NCBI RefSeq assembly: GCF_000341265.1
Contig: NZ_ANAE01000180.1
Span: 1-37,906 of the forward strand
DNA from: Nocardiopsis prasina DSM 43845
GTDB lineage: Bacteria; Actinomycetota; Actinomycetes; Streptosporangiales; Streptosporangiaceae
Reading direction: 5' to 3'
DNA length: 37,906 nucleotides
Position 1 is the stretch's first letter; each line of letters begins with the position of its first letter. Below the pieces are notes generated by a model. The model was not told the origin of the DNA and did not search any database. It saw nothing but the letters and a program-made list of their open reading frames with translations. Position numbers and translations under genes: made by a program. This document shows positions 7,675 to 18,290 of the stretch, in pieces.

Positions 7675-8478
7675 TCAGCGGTCCTTGGAGAGCGGGGTGA
7701 GCACGGGGCGCTTGGCGGTCACCGTGTCGCCCGAGGACTTCCCCGTGAGGCGGCGGCCGATCCACGGCCCCAGGGAGTCCTTCACCCAGTTCAGGTCGTC
7801 CCGGCGCGCCTCGGTCCAGCTGACCGGTTCCGTCTCGGGCCACGGCTCGTCCCAGCGCTCACCGGTGGGCACCCCCAGGACCTCCGCCACGCGCAGCGCC
7901 AGACGCCGGTGGCCCTGCGGGGACATGTGCAGCCGGTCCTCGTCCCAGGCGCGGGGGTCGGTGAGCACGTCCATGGACCACTGGTCGACCAGGAAGCAGT
8001 CGTGCCTGTCGGCGATCGCGCGCACGTTCAGGTAGTAGCGCGCGAACGGCCCGATGGTGCCGCGCATGTACCCCGTGGAGACGTTCACCCCGGTGAACAG
8101 CACCACCTGGCTGCCCTGGGCGCGCAGGCGGGCCACCGTGTGGTCGAGGACCTTCGCCAGGCGCTCGGGGTCGCCGGCGGGGCGCAGCAGGTCGTTGCCG
8201 CCCGCGCACAGGGTGACCAGGTCCGGCGCCATCTCCAGGGCGGGCGGGACCTGGTCGGTGATGATCTGGCGGATGAGCTTGCCGCGCACGGCCAGGTTGG
8301 CGTACTCGATTTCGCCCACGTGGTCGGCCAGGTGCTCGGCCAGCCGGTCCGCCCAGCCCCGGAACACGCCGCTGCCGTCCGGGTAGGGGTCACCCACGCC
8401 CTCAGTGAAGCTGTCACCGATGGACACGAGTGACATCCCCGGCCTGACCAGCGCGTCGTCGGTCCGTCCCACCATCAC
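7675..8478 (-). CDS. SGNH/GDSL-family hydrolase (copy 2)
   Basis: The product is 267 residues. The blocks are IGDSFTEG (Ser23), [13 protein letters not shown] and [10 protein letters not shown], so the catalytic set is complete. Like copy 1 it lacks an export signal, so an intracellular acyl-ester substrate is inferred. Its start (GTG 8478, or ATG 8475) overlaps the uppS stop codon, so it is translated from the recO-uppS transcript. That makes this copy likely to be ancestral and copy 1 the duplicate. Confidence 0.88.
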   Translation of the reverse strand: MMVGRTDDALVRPGMSLVSIGDSFTEGVGDPYPDGSGVFRGWADRLAEHLADHVGEIEYANLAVRGKLIRQIITDQVPPALEMAPDLVTLCAGGNDLLRPAGDPERLAKVLDHTVARLRAQGSQVVLFTGVNVSTGYMRGTIGPFARYYLNVRAIADRHDCFLVDQWSMDVLTDPRAWDEDRLHMSPQGHRRLALRVAEVLGVPTGERWDEPWPETEPVSWTEARRDDLNWVKDSLGPWIGRRLTGKSSGDTVTAKRPVLTPLSKDR

Positions 8479-9302
8479 TTCTCCTCCCCCGTCACCGGGT
8501 TGGGCACGGCACCGCCGTACCGGCGGTCCCGGCTCGCGTAGATCTCACAGGCCCGCCACAGGTCGCGGCGGTCGAAGTCGGGCCAGAGCCTCTCCAGGAA
8601 GACGAACTCGGCGTAGGCGGACTGCCAGAGCAGGAAGTTGGACAGCCGCTGCTCGCCGGAGGAGCGCACGAACAGGTCCACCGGGGGCACGTCCGGGGCG
8701 TACAGGTGCTGGGAGAGGGTGTCCTCGGTGATCTTCTCCGGGGAGATGCGCCCCTCGGCGGCCTGGCGGGCCAGCTCGCGGGCGGCGTCCACGATCTCGG
8801 CCTGACCGCCGTAGTTCACGCAGAACTGGAGGGTGAGCCGGGTGTTGTCCCGGGTCATCTCCTCGGCGTCCTTGAGTTCCTTGATGACGCTCTTCCAGAG
8901 CATCCCGGAGCGCCCGGCCCACTTGACGCGCACGCCGCGGGCGTGCAGCTCGTCGCGGCGGTTGCGGATGGTGTCCCGGTTGAAGCCGAGGAGGAAGCGC
9001 ACCTCGTCGGGTGAGCGCTTCCAGTTCTCGGTGGAGAAGGCGTAGGCGGACAGGTTGGGGATGCCCATCTCCAGGGCGCCCTCGATCACGTCGAAGAGCG
9101 AGGACTCACCGGCCTTGTGCCCCTCGGTACGCGCCAGACCGCGTTCCTTCGCCCAACGACCGTTGCCGTCCATGACCACGGCCACGTGGCGTGGCACGAG
9201 GTCGGCCGGGACCTGCGGGGGCCGGGCCCCGCTCGGGTGCGGGACGGGCGGCGTGTAGTCCGGCTCGCGCCGCCTACCGTTGTCGAAGCTGAACAGACTC
9301 AA
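8475..9302 (-). CDS. uppS: Isoprenyl (polyprenyl diphosphate) synthase
   Basis: This cis-prenyltransferase extends allylic diphosphates with isopentenyl diphosphate to make the lipid carrier of cell-wall synthesis. The 275 residues include [11 protein letters not shown] with catalytic Asp45, [14 protein letters not shown], and the C-terminal substrate-binding block [20 protein letters not shown]. The start is TTG 9302, interlocked with the recO stop (TTGA); this gives the family's usual N-terminus, whereas longer readings run into recO in another frame. The recO-uppS order is conserved in actinomycetes and points to the long-chain enzyme rather than the short Z-FPP synthase. Chain length is not visible in sequence. 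Confidence 0.93.
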   Translation of the reverse strand: MSLFSFDNGRRREPDYTPPVPHPSGARPPQVPADLVPRHVAVVMDGNGRWAKERGLARTEGHKAGESSLFDVIEGALEMGIPNLSAYAFSTENWKRSPDEVRFLLGFNRDTIRNRRDELHARGVRVKWAGRSGMLWKSVIKELKDAEEMTRDNTRLTLQFCVNYGGQAEIVDAARELARQAAEGRISPEKITEDTLSQHLYAPDVPPVDLFVRSSGEQRLSNFLLWQSAYAEFVFLERLWPDFDRRDLWRACEIYASRDRRYGGAVPNPVTGEEK

Positions 9303-10030
9303 GAACGCTCCACATGGCGCAGTGATCGGATTCCGTTTTCCAGGTGCCACTGTAGGTAGGCCGCGACCAGCCCGCTGCACTCGGAGCGCTGCTTGCCGTC
9401 GCTGGCGTCCGCGCTGTCCCAGTCGCCCCCGAGCAGGGCCGACATGAGCCGGAGCGTGTCGGGCGCGGGGTGCGTGGAACCGTGGGGACGGCACACCGAG
9501 CAGACCATACCTCCGGCGTGCACCGCGAACGCACGGTGCTCCCCCCTGCTCCCGCAGCGGGCGCACTCGGTGAGGGCGGGCGCGTACCCGGCCACCGCCA
9601 GGGAGCGCAGGAGGTAGGCGTCCAGCACCAGCCGGGAGTCGTGGCTCCCCTCCCCCAGGGTGCGCAGGGCGCCGATGAGCAGGAGGAACTGGCGCAGGGC
9701 CGGGTCCTTCTCCACGGCGACGACCTTCTCGGCGGTCTCCAGCATGGCGGTGGCGGCGGTGTAGCGGGAGTAGTCGCTGACCACCGCGGCGCCGTAGGAG
9801 CGCACGGTCTCGGCCTGGGTGATGACGTCCAGGGTGCGGCCGGTGTGCAGCTGGAGGTCGACGTGGGTGCACGGTTCCAGCCGGGCTCCGAAGCGCGACT
9901 TGGTGCGGCGCACGCCCTTGCCGACGGCGCGGACCAGGCCGGTGCGCCGGGTCAGGAGGGTGACGATGCGGTCGGCCTCGCCCAGCTTCTGGTTGCGCAG
10001 GACGACGCCCTCGTCGCGGTAGAGACTCAC
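9299..10030 (-). CDS. recO: DNA repair protein RecO
   Basis: This 243-residue recombination mediator helps load RecA at single-strand gaps with RecR. The N-terminal OB fold is [25 protein letters not shown], followed by the [15 protein letters not shown] loop. The helical C-terminal part contains a zinc finger ([13 protein letters not shown]...CSVC). GTG 10030 is chosen because family members begin with (M)SLYRD; a longer in-frame extension to 10183 is low-complexity and not conserved. GGGGAG directly abuts this GTG. It is the first gene of the recO-uppS-SGNH operon. Confidence 0.93.
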   Translation of the reverse strand: MSLYRDEGVVLRNQKLGEADRIVTLLTRRTGLVRAVGKGVRRTKSRFGARLEPCTHVDLQLHTGRTLDVITQAETVRSYGAAVVSDYSRYTAATAMLETAEKVVAVEKDPALRQFLLLIGALRTLGEGSHDSRLVLDAYLLRSLAVAGYAPALTECARCGSRGEHRAFAVHAGGMVCSVCRPHGSTHPAPDTLRLMSALLGGDWDSADASDGKQRSECSGLVAAYLQWHLENGIRSLRHVERS

Positions 10031-10299
10031 CTCCCCATTGTCGCGGATGGTTCCGACCGCCCCGTGTCGCCCGACCCGTGTGGGCGCTCCGTGTCCCATC
10101 CCCGGTTCACCATGACGCGCACCACCCTGAGCTGGTTTATTACGGTTTGGATTCCCTTTTCTCGATATTTGCTCTACTCTCACGCGCTAGGGCCTGACGG
10201 TTTCGGTCCCGCCGCCCTTCCCCCGCGGCCAGGACGACCGTGACCGTAAACCCCACGCGGGTGCCCGATTCCCCATCCCGGTACGGAAGGCAGAGCGAT

Positions 10300-11145
10300 A
10301 TGGCGCGAGGTCGTCGAGGCAGGCGCAGGACAAGCGCTCGCGAACAGCGCTCAGACCGCGAGGCGCGACGCGGGAGGGTCCCGGTCGTGGCCGCAGTGGT
10401 GGCGGTCCCGGTGGGGCTGACCCTCGCCGGGGCCCTGGTGCTCTCCGGGCTCGGTGACCAGCCGGACCCGGCGGACGGCACGAGCGCCGCCGACGCGAGC
10501 GGCGAGATCGGGAGTTCGGTGAGCGACGACTCCAACGCTCCCGAGACGGACGCGGAGGACGACTTCTTCGCCGAGCCCACGGCTACCCCGGGCGACGCCG
10601 AGCCCCGGGGTGACGGCGGACCGAGGACCTCCACGGTCACCGCCTCGTCCTCCGCCGAGGAGGCCGAGGAGACCGGCTCCGACGAGGGCGGTCGCGAGGG
10701 CGGCGGCAGCGGTGGAGGCGGGGCCGGCAACGGCGGTGGCAGCGGCAGCGGAGGGGGCGGTGGCAACCAGACCACCGGCGGCCCCCGGACCACGGCCGTG
10801 GTGACCCTGGTCAACGACGAGCGCGCCGCCAACGGCTGCGGACCCCTGCGCGTGGACGACAGGCTGGCCGCGGCCGCCCAGGAGCACAGCGAGGACATGG
10901 CCGCGCGCGACTACATGTCGCACGAGAACCCCGACGGTGAGGGCCCGGGTGACCGGGCGCAGAGGCACGGCTACGACTCCTGGGGGGCGGAGAACGTCGC
11001 CAAGGGCCAGACCAGCGCCGAACAGGTCATGGAGGCCTGGATGAACAGCCCGGGCCACCGGGCCAACATCCTCAACTGCGGCCTGGAGTCGATCGGGGTC
11101 GGCGAGTCCGGCAACGCGTGGACCCAGAAGTTCGGCTGGGAGTAG
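10300..11145 (+). CDS. CAP-domain (SCP/PR1-like) surface or secreted protein
   Basis: The product is 281 residues. A very basic N-terminus (RGRRGRRRTSAREQR) precedes one hydrophobic segment (VVAAVVAVPVGLTLAGALVLSGL, residues about 29-52), so it is membrane-anchored or exported. A long acidic then Gly/Ser-rich linker (about 55-165) leads to the CAP domain: VTLVNDERAANGCGPL, AAAAQEHSEDMAARDYMSHENPDG, GENVAKG-type block AENVAKGQ, and the C-terminal HRANILNCGLESIGVG. The two CAP histidines and acidic residues are present. CAP proteins have varied extracellular roles, so none is assigned. ATG 10300 has GGAAGG 9 nt upstream. The 269-nt gap to divergent recO holds both promoters. Confidence 0.88.
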   Translation: MARGRRGRRRTSAREQRSDREARRGRVPVVAAVVAVPVGLTLAGALVLSGLGDQPDPADGTSAADASGEIGSSVSDDSNAPETDAEDDFFAEPTATPGDAEPRGDGGPRTSTVTASSSAEEAEETGSDEGGREGGGSGGGGAGNGGGSGSGGGGGNQTTGGPRTTAVVTLVNDERAANGCGPLRVDDRLAAAAQEHSEDMAARDYMSHENPDGEGPGDRAQRHGYDSWGAENVAKGQTSAEQVMEAWMNSPGHRANILNCGLESIGVGESGNAWTQKFGWE

Positions 11146-11174
11146 TCCGGCCGTCCCGCGGGCGACATGAGGGC

Positions 11175-11202
11175 GGGCCGCGTCCCTGATGGGGCGCGGC
11201 CC
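11175..11202 (+). terminator. Terminator after CAP-domain gene
   Basis: GGGCCGCGTCCC pairs with GGGGCGCGGCCC around a TGAT loop: 12 pairs, one a T-G wobble. It begins 29 nt after the stop. Confidence 0.75.
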
Positions 11203-11338
11203 GTTCGCGTTGTTTCGGACGTGTCGTGGACGTGTGTCCGGCTGTCCCGTCCGGGGCCGTCGGGCGCGCGGTCGGGGTTCGTTCCGTTCCGCGGGACGCT
11301 CGGGCGGGCAGAGGGCGGGGCCTCCCTCCTACAGCACG

Positions 11339-11374
11339 GAACGGGGCCCGCGACGAGTGTCGCGGGCCCCGTTC
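11339..11374 (-). terminator. Terminator downstream of leuA
   Basis: A perfect 16-bp stem GAACGGGGCCCGCGAC with a GAGT loop lies 59 nt beyond the leuA stop. It can act on both strands between the convergent CAP gene and leuA. Confidence 0.75.
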
Positions 11375-11433
11375 TCCCAGTGCCGGGGGAAGGTGCCGGG
11401 CGCCCTGTGCCGGGGGCGCCCGACGGTGGTGGA

Positions 11434-13275
<1,842 letters not shown>

Positions 13276-13277
13276 TC

Positions 13278-13286
13278 ACGCTAGCA
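13278..13286 (-). promoter_or_regulatory. Possible extended -10 element for leuA leader
   Basis: The minus strand reads TGCTAGCGT, an extended -10 (TGnTAnnnT). It ends 10 nt before the leader peptide ATG, so transcription would begin at or just before that codon. No good -35 is visible at 17-18 nt. Confidence 0.4.
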
Positions 13287-13550
13287 GACAGTCAACGGAT
13301 TCTGGTACCCAACGTCCACATGATGGGACACACCCTGCCTGAACTGGGACGCGCCGACCGGTTTCTCAGCATTTCCACCGATCCTCGAATTCAGGTACCT
13401 CGACTTCAAGATACAGCGGCGAGCAGCTACCCTGGAGGGGAACCCTTCAGTGCTAGGGGGGTCACACGGAGTCCGTCGGCGGGACCCAGGGTGCGGCCAA
13501 CACCCGAGGCCCCGGCAGGCAGGTAAGCCCAGCCACCGCAGGGCCGGTAC
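13287..13550. other. Intergenic region upstream of leuA leader
   Basis: This 264-nt stretch separates the ATPase-like gene's terminator from the leuA promoter. It is locally less GC-rich (13290-13430) than its surroundings. The short plus-strand frames across it have no protein-like composition. I see nothing else here. Confidence 0.4.
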
Positions 13551-13579
13551 CGCCGACGGACATCCTCACTCCGTCGGCG
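13551..13579 (-). terminator. Terminator after ATPase-like gene
   Basis: CGCCGACGGA (13551-13560) pairs perfectly with TCCGTCGGCG (13570-13579) around a 9-nt loop. It immediately follows the stop codon at 13582-13580 on the minus strand. Confidence 0.75.
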
Positions 13580-14059
13580 TCAGTGGCCGGCGTCGAGGTC
13601 GAACTCGACCCACATGAGATACGCCCACTCCTCCTCGGTACCTATTCGTCTGCTCCCCCAACGGCTGGCGAAGTGCGCCATGAGCGTGAGTCCGGTCCCC
13701 TCGGCCTGCTCCACGCTTCCCCAGACCGGTGGAACCCGTGCCACGTCGACGGACTCCCGCTCCCCCACTGAGAGGCGTAAGACACGCTGGGACGGGCCTC
13801 TGTGGCGCAGGGACAGACTGCGGAACACGACGATCCCCCGACCGGCCCAGGAGGCCCGGGTCAGGGCCCCGGTGAACATCTCGCTCAGGCAGAGCCGCAG
13901 GGCGTCCTCGGTCTCCTCACCCACCCCGGGAAGGCGGGAGAGGTCCTGCACCAGGTCGTCGCGGGCCACGCGGATGCGGCAGGGGTCGCCCGGATACCAA
14001 CGGGACTTCCAGCGCCGCTCGGTGCGGGGTTCGTTCGGGTGGATGCTGGTTCGGTTCAC
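13580..14059 (-). CDS. RsbW/SpoIIAB-like histidine-kinase-type ATPase domain protein, degenerate
   Basis: This 159-residue single-domain protein follows the HATPase_c_2 layout of actinobacterial anti-sigma-factor-like kinases: an initial strand with YPGDPCRIRVAR, then DALRLCLSEMFTGALTRA in place of the N-box, and GTGLTLMAHFASRWGSR as the G2-like loop. Two usual ATP ligands look absent. The N-box Asn is replaced (SEMFTGA versus SELVTNA), and the Asp before the ATP lid is not evident (VARVPPVWG). It may bind a partner without hydrolysing ATP. GTG 14059 has GGAG 7 nt upstream, inside the 11-nt gap after the methyltransferase stop, so the two form an operon. Confidence 0.72.
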   Translation of the reverse strand: MNRTSIHPNEPRTERRWKSRWYPGDPCRIRVARDDLVQDLSRLPGVGEETEDALRLCLSEMFTGALTRASWAGRGIVVFRSLSLRHRGPSQRVLRLSVGERESVDVARVPPVWGSVEQAEGTGLTLMAHFASRWGSRRIGTEEEWAYLMWVEFDLDAGH

Positions 14060-14070
14060 GGCTTCACTCC

Positions 14071-15207
14071 TCAGGATGATGGGGAAACACTCAGGACCGA
14101 CGCCTCGTCATCGATCCAGACGCTCTGCCAGTCGGGCGTCACTGTCAGACCGAACCGGTCCGGCGCCGGGCGACCGGCCTCCTGCCAGAGGCCGTGGGCC
14201 CGTTCGAGTTCGTCGGCCAGGAACCTGGGGCCCTTCTGACGGACCTCGGACCTGCCGATCCTTGGTTCGGCAGGCGTGCGCAGGAGCGCCCAGGAACCCG
14301 TGGCCGAGTCCACGAGGCACAGGGACACCGAGTGGCCGGCTCCGTGGCGCACGGCCCAGCCCACCCCGGGGAGGAGGAGCCCCGCCGCGAACACGGCGGA
14401 GGCGTCGAGGATGTCGCCGCGGCCCAGCTCCGATCCGCGGACGGCACGGTCCGCCTCGGGACGCAGACTCCGTGAGAGACGACGCCAGAGAGCGAGCCCG
14501 CCCTGCTGGCCGCCGCTCCACCGCAGCGGCGCGAACCGGCCCCGTGCCAGGCCGTCCACGCCCACACGAAGGTCGGCCAGGGCCAGTTGCCGGGACGCGT
14601 CCCCCCAGGGCACGAGAATCCGGCCGCCGGGCTGGCACCGGCGTATCCAGGCGTAGGGGACCCGGTCGACCGGCGCGAAGCTCAGCACACGGTCACAGGG
14701 CCCCCGCTCCGGCCACCCCGCCGCCGTGTCGTCGCTGACCACCCGCGGTTCCAGGCCGGCGGAGGCCAGGCGGACACGGACGTGTTCGGATCGCGTGAAG
14801 CCGGATTCCACCGTGGTGACGGCGTCGTCGCCGAGCCGCATCGTCAGGAGTCCCGCGCAGTAGCCGCTTCCCGATCCGATCTCCAGAACCTGCATCCCCG
14901 GTGTGGCCCGGGAGGCGTCCAGGACCTCGGCCGCCAGCGAGGGGGAGCACACCGAGACACGGACCCGCCGCCCCTGCTCCTCCCCCGGCCCCGGCCCCGG
15001 CGGTTCCAGGATCTGGGAGTCGGCGTAGGCCCCGCGAAGCCACCCGTCCTCGTCCTCGTACCGGTCGAGCCGTACTCCCTCGGAGTCCTCGAACCGTTCG
15101 GGAACGAAGAGGTGACGTGGCAAGGACTCGAAGGAGGACCGCCACTCCATCGGTAACCGGCCCCGTGTCAGGAGCCGCCCGACGAGGTCGTTCCGGTGGG
15201 AAGTCAC
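14071..15207 (-). CDS. PIMT-like SAM-dependent methyltransferase
   Basis: The product is 378 residues. The N-terminal helix pair and LPRHLFVPE resemble protein-L-isoaspartate O-methyltransferase. SVCSPSLAAEVLD aligns with its substrate-loop region. GMQVLEIGSGSGYCAGLL is SAM motif I, and AVTTVESGFTRSEHVRVRL is motif II. After RILVPWG the C-terminal 180 residues form an extra domain seen in actinobacterial PIMT-like enzymes. Some of these are tied to FxLD-type peptides, but I found no such precursor nearby. GTG 15207 is chosen where family similarity begins; in-frame ATG 15396 would add 63 residues of poor coding quality. It is the first gene of a two-gene operon with the ATPase-like gene, divergent from the XRE regulator. 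Confidence 0.75.
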   Translation of the reverse strand: MTSHRNDLVGRLLTRGRLPMEWRSSFESLPRHLFVPERFEDSEGVRLDRYEDEDGWLRGAYADSQILEPPGPGPGEEQGRRVRVSVCSPSLAAEVLDASRATPGMQVLEIGSGSGYCAGLLTMRLGDDAVTTVESGFTRSEHVRVRLASAGLEPRVVSDDTAAGWPERGPCDRVLSFAPVDRVPYAWIRRCQPGGRILVPWGDASRQLALADLRVGVDGLARGRFAPLRWSGGQQGGLALWRRLSRSLRPEADRAVRGSELGRGDILDASAVFAAGLLLPGVGWAVRHGAGHSVSLCLVDSATGSWALLRTPAEPRIGRSEVRQKGPRFLADELERAHGLWQEAGRPAPDRFGLTVTPDWQSVWIDDEASVLSVSPSS

Positions 15208-15453
15208 GGACGCCCCCCGTTCACCAGCCCTGACAGGTGGAGGGCCGTTTCTCGCGAGGGGCTGATTCGCTGGTGCGTTCGACGCCGTGTCTCGGTTTTC
15301 AAGGTGGACGGACTCCATCCGCCGCGATCCGGACCCAATCAGGGTCTTGAGTCCATTACACGGCCGTTCGTTCTGGGTAAGGATGAACAGGGACATGGGA
15401 ACCCGATCACCCTTCCTCGCGGAATCCCGAACGGATATACACCGGTGGTATGA

Positions 15454-16929
15454 ATGCCAAAACACCTGGCCCACGCGCCACTGAGGCCACCACTTCCTTT
15501 CTGGAGCCGCCTGGACGTCCGCCGCTCCCTCACCGAACGGGACGCGGGGAGGCTCTTCGGCCTCCTCCGGCAGCACACCGGAGCGAGCCAACAGGTCATC
15601 GGGTCCGCCGTGGACATGGCACAGCCCCACGTGAGCGCGATCATGTCCGGGCGCAGATCCGTCACCGCGCTCAACACGTGGCTCCGTGTGGCCGACGGCC
15701 TGGAGATGCCCACCCAGGCCAGACGCGCCCTCGGACTCGCCGATGGCCCGGAAAAGCATGATCATGTGGATCCTGGGACAGAACTGTCTCTACAGCATGG
15801 CGAATTCTCTCCCTCCACCACAACGGCGGGGGACATCGCCGAGATCACGTTGAGGGACCTCATGAAACGCAGAGACGCTTTCGCGGTCGGCGGAGGATTG
15901 ATCGCTGGCGCCGCCCTGACGGAGCTGGTCGAACACTGGTTGGCGCCGCGCGCCGGAGGGCTGGTGAACGGAAGGAATTCGATCGGGGAACTGGAACTCG
16001 AAAGGATCGAGGCCGCCACGGTCTGCCTGAGGCACTGGAGCGAGCGGTGGCGGATGGGGACTCGGAGGAAGGCGGTGATCGGCCAGCTCTCGGAGGTCTC
16101 CGAACTGGTGGAGAACCCGCAGGGCGCACAGGTCCAGTCGAGGCTCTTCGCCGTCATGGCCGAGCTCGCCAAGATCGTGGCGTCGATGTCCTTCGACTCC
16201 GGGGATCACGCCACCGCCCAGCGCTACTACGGAATCTCGCTCAGGGCCCTGCAGCAGGCCGGGCCCGAGCACCGGGCCTACGGCATCGGCGTCCTGGCCG
16301 ACATGGCACGCCAGATGCTCGACCTGCACCGCCCCGAGGACGCGCTCGACATCATCCGGCTGGCCCTGGACAAGTCAGACTCCCTCGGACTGCCGCCCGT
16401 GGCCCGGTCCCTGTTACGCACGCGGGAAGCGTGGTCGTACGCGCACATGGGCCGGGCCGAGGCCTTCCGCCGCTCCGTCCACCAGGCCGAGGACCTGTTC
16501 GAACAGGGAGGGGACGACCTGCCCCTGTGGGCGAGGAGCTTCGACCACGCCGAACTCTCGGGGGTGGTCGGCGCCCGTTACCGGGACCTGGGACGTCGTC
16601 AACGCGAACCCGCGGAGAGGCGACGCTACGCGGAGCTGTCGGCGGAGTACATCCTGCGGGCCCTGGAGACACGGCCCGAGGGCCAGGAGAAGGGGCGCGC
16701 GTTCGACCGCGTCGGGCTGGGCCGGACCTATCTGGTACTCGGTGATCCCACCGCCTCCGCGGCGTCCGTTCGCAGCGTGTTGCGATCCCGCTCAGCCATC
16801 GGGTCGGGGCGCGTGCGCAGGAGGCTTGAGGACTGGCACACCGAGGCCGCCGCCATGCACCGGGACCCGGACGTGGCGCAGCTCCGCGAGGAGCTCTCCT
16901 TTACCCTGCTTCCACTGCCCCGAACGTGA
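15454..16929 (+). CDS. XRE-family helix-turn-helix regulator with TPR-like C-terminus
   Basis: The product is 491 residues. The Cro/CI-type helix-turn-helix lies at about residues 28-85 (LFGLLRQHTGASQQVIGSAV, then QPHVSAIMSGRRSV as turn and recognition helix). A hydrophobic link (FAVGGGLIAGAALTELVEHWL, about 145-168) follows. The remaining 320 residues are helical repeats resembling TPRs (HATAQRYYGISLRALQQAG, RPEDALDIIRLALDKSD, RPEGQEKGRAFDRVGLGRTYLVLGD). Proteins of this build are abundant in actinomycetes and often sense a small molecule or peptide. The regulated genes are probably its divergent and downstream neighbours (inferred). ATG 15454 has only a weak GGTGG upstream. The SLOG-like gene starts 10 nt after its stop. 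Confidence 0.8.
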   Translation: MPKHLAHAPLRPPLPFWSRLDVRRSLTERDAGRLFGLLRQHTGASQQVIGSAVDMAQPHVSAIMSGRRSVTALNTWLRVADGLEMPTQARRALGLADGPEKHDHVDPGTELSLQHGEFSPSTTTAGDIAEITLRDLMKRRDAFAVGGGLIAGAALTELVEHWLAPRAGGLVNGRNSIGELELERIEAATVCLRHWSERWRMGTRRKAVIGQLSEVSELVENPQGAQVQSRLFAVMAELAKIVASMSFDSGDHATAQRYYGISLRALQQAGPEHRAYGIGVLADMARQMLDLHRPEDALDIIRLALDKSDSLGLPPVARSLLRTREAWSYAHMGRAEAFRRSVHQAEDLFEQGGDDLPLWARSFDHAELSGVVGARYRDLGRRQREPAERRRYAELSAEYILRALETRPEGQEKGRAFDRVGLGRTYLVLGDPTASAASVRSVLRSRSAIGSGRVRRRLEDWHTEAAAMHRDPDVAQLREELSFTLLPLPRT

Positions 16930-16939
16930 AAGGGATGCT

Positions 16940-17422
16940 GTGACACGGATAGGTATCACCGGACATTCGAACCTGACAGGGAACAGCGCCCAGGTGGTCA
17001 GGGGGGCTCTGGCCGATGCTCTCGCCCCGTACAGGGGCGGGGACCTGGTCGGGATCTCCTGCCTGGCACGCGGTGCGGACCAGCTCTTCGCTTCGGCCGT
17101 CCTGGAGGCGGGCGGTCGCGTCGAGGTCGTCCTGCCGTCGGCCGACTACCGTGAGAACAAGGTCAAGCCGCACGAGCGGGATTCCTTCGACGAGCTGCTC
17201 ATCCGCGCCGACTCGGTCCGCTACATGCCGCACCGCAGTGCGGGCCGGGCGGCGTACGAAGCCGCGAACCAGACGCTGATCTCCCAGGCGGACCGCCTCT
17301 TCGCCGTGTGGGACGGCCAACCAGCCGACGGCCACGGTGGGACCGGGGACGCCGTGGAGACCGCCCGTCAGCGGGGTCTTCCGGTCGAGGTGATCTGGCC
17401 GGACGGCGTGCGACGCGGCTGA
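16940..17422 (+). CDS. SLOG/LOG-like Rossmann-fold nucleotide-binding protein
   Basis: The product is 160 residues. It opens with a Rossmann strand-loop (RIGITGHSNLTG). GISCLARGADQLFASAVLEAGG matches the SLOG 'GxxRGAD' helix start, and the C-terminal GGTGDAVETARQRGLPVEVIWP corresponds to the PGGxGTxxE-type nucleotide loop. SLOG proteins bind or hydrolyse nucleotides or nucleotide-derived signals (family knowledge). Here it would be encoded on the XRE/TPR regulator's transcript (10-nt gap), suggesting it makes or senses that regulator's ligand; this is inference. GTG 16940 has AAAGGGA 5 nt upstream. Confidence 0.75.
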   Translation: MTRIGITGHSNLTGNSAQVVRGALADALAPYRGGDLVGISCLARGADQLFASAVLEAGGRVEVVLPSADYRENKVKPHERDSFDELLIRADSVRYMPHRSAGRAAYEAANQTLISQADRLFAVWDGQPADGHGGTGDAVETARQRGLPVEVIWPDGVRRG

Positions 17423-18018
17423 GGACCGCGTGCCGTGCTCACCCCTGCATCCCTCCCCCACAGCCTCACCGAGGAGTCTCCGACGCGGACGCCGAGAACT
17501 CTGTCCAACCCGACCACGCCGTTGACGGGCGTGGCGGCGATCGCGCCGTGGGAGTCCCCACGGCCTCATTCACAACCTAGCCTCCGCGACCTGCCCGTGT
17601 CCGCGTTTTCCAGAAACTCTCCGAGGAGGCTCCCACTGTTCGCCCGGGGCACGAGCCCCCGGGGACCGGGACCCCCACCCCGCCCTCCGCCTGCCCGCCC
17701 ACGGACGGGGCCGACGACGTCCTCGCCACCCCGGCGGAACCGGGCTTCACCACGGAGGTGACGGAGCGATTCAGGGGCGGCTTCGACCGGACCGGGGGGA
17801 GGAACACCCCGAGACCGAGACCGCGCCACCCTGGATCCGGACACCCGAGGGCGACCCGCCTGGGCCGTCCGTGGCGACACACACCGACGTGTGCGGCGCA
17901 CCAGAGCCGCGGACACCATCTCCGCCACCACCGGCGGCTCCGCCCCGGGGCACGGCCCTACCGCCCCTCCTCCTCACCCTCGGGTCACACCTGTCTCCTC
18001 ACACCACTCGCACCACAG
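17423..18018 (+). other. Region without an intact gene; possible decayed coding sequence
   Basis: No unbroken frame here looks like a protein, but a mosaic of plus-strand frames does. About 17610-17790 reads as good coding sequence (RVFQKLSEEAPTV, later EPGFTTEVTERFRGGFDR). It would need a shift near 17795 to continue as HPETETAPPWIRTPEG. A further shift near 17885 gives VRRTRAADTISATTGG. A hairpin at 17514-17534 (CCACGCC, 7-nt loop) could end the upstream SLOG gene's transcript. I cannot name the original gene, and the reading-frame mosaic may be chance in GC-rich DNA. Confidence 0.3.
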
Positions 18019-18051
18019 CGCGTCCCGTGGCACCATCCGCCACGGGACGCG
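18019..18051 (+). terminator. Strong orphan hairpin
   Basis: CGCGTCCCGTGGC pairs perfectly over 13 bp with its complement (18039-18051) around a 7-nt loop. It does not directly follow any intact gene, about 600 nt beyond the SLOG stop. It either ends a decayed gene or insulates the carboxypeptidase promoter. The next 240 nt to 18290 hold no gene that I can see. Confidence 0.6.
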
Positions 18052-18290
18052 ATCATGTTCACTTCTCCCCCTCCCTCACCGCTTGGGGAACGGAGTTCCG
18101 TCGTGGCCACATCCGGACACGGAGAGCGAGGGCCCGGTGACAGCAAAAGCGGGCTTCACGTGGCAAGGGCGCCAAACCAGACAATGGGACACCCCTGCGC
18201 CTCGAAGCCACCCACATTGACAGTTCACGGCCCCCCGATCTCCAATATCGCCACATATCCGAAGCCTCACCCCCGCTCAACGGAGGCATC

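Noticed and set aside
8475..9872. 465-residue version of UppS
   Set aside because: The extra N-terminal part is an out-of-frame reading of recO. The TTGA overlap at 9302 gives the family's normal size.
13439..13455. GAACCCTTCAGTGCT shared with the gcl upstream region (about 21602)
   Set aside because: A 15-base match between two places in 38 kb counted on both strands is about what chance allows, and the contexts have nothing else in common.
15208..15396. N-terminal extension of the methyltransferase to ATG 15396 or an FxLD-type precursor peptide
   Set aside because: The 63-residue extension lacks family similarity, and no FxLD motif or Cys/Ser/Thr-rich core peptide is present in either flank.
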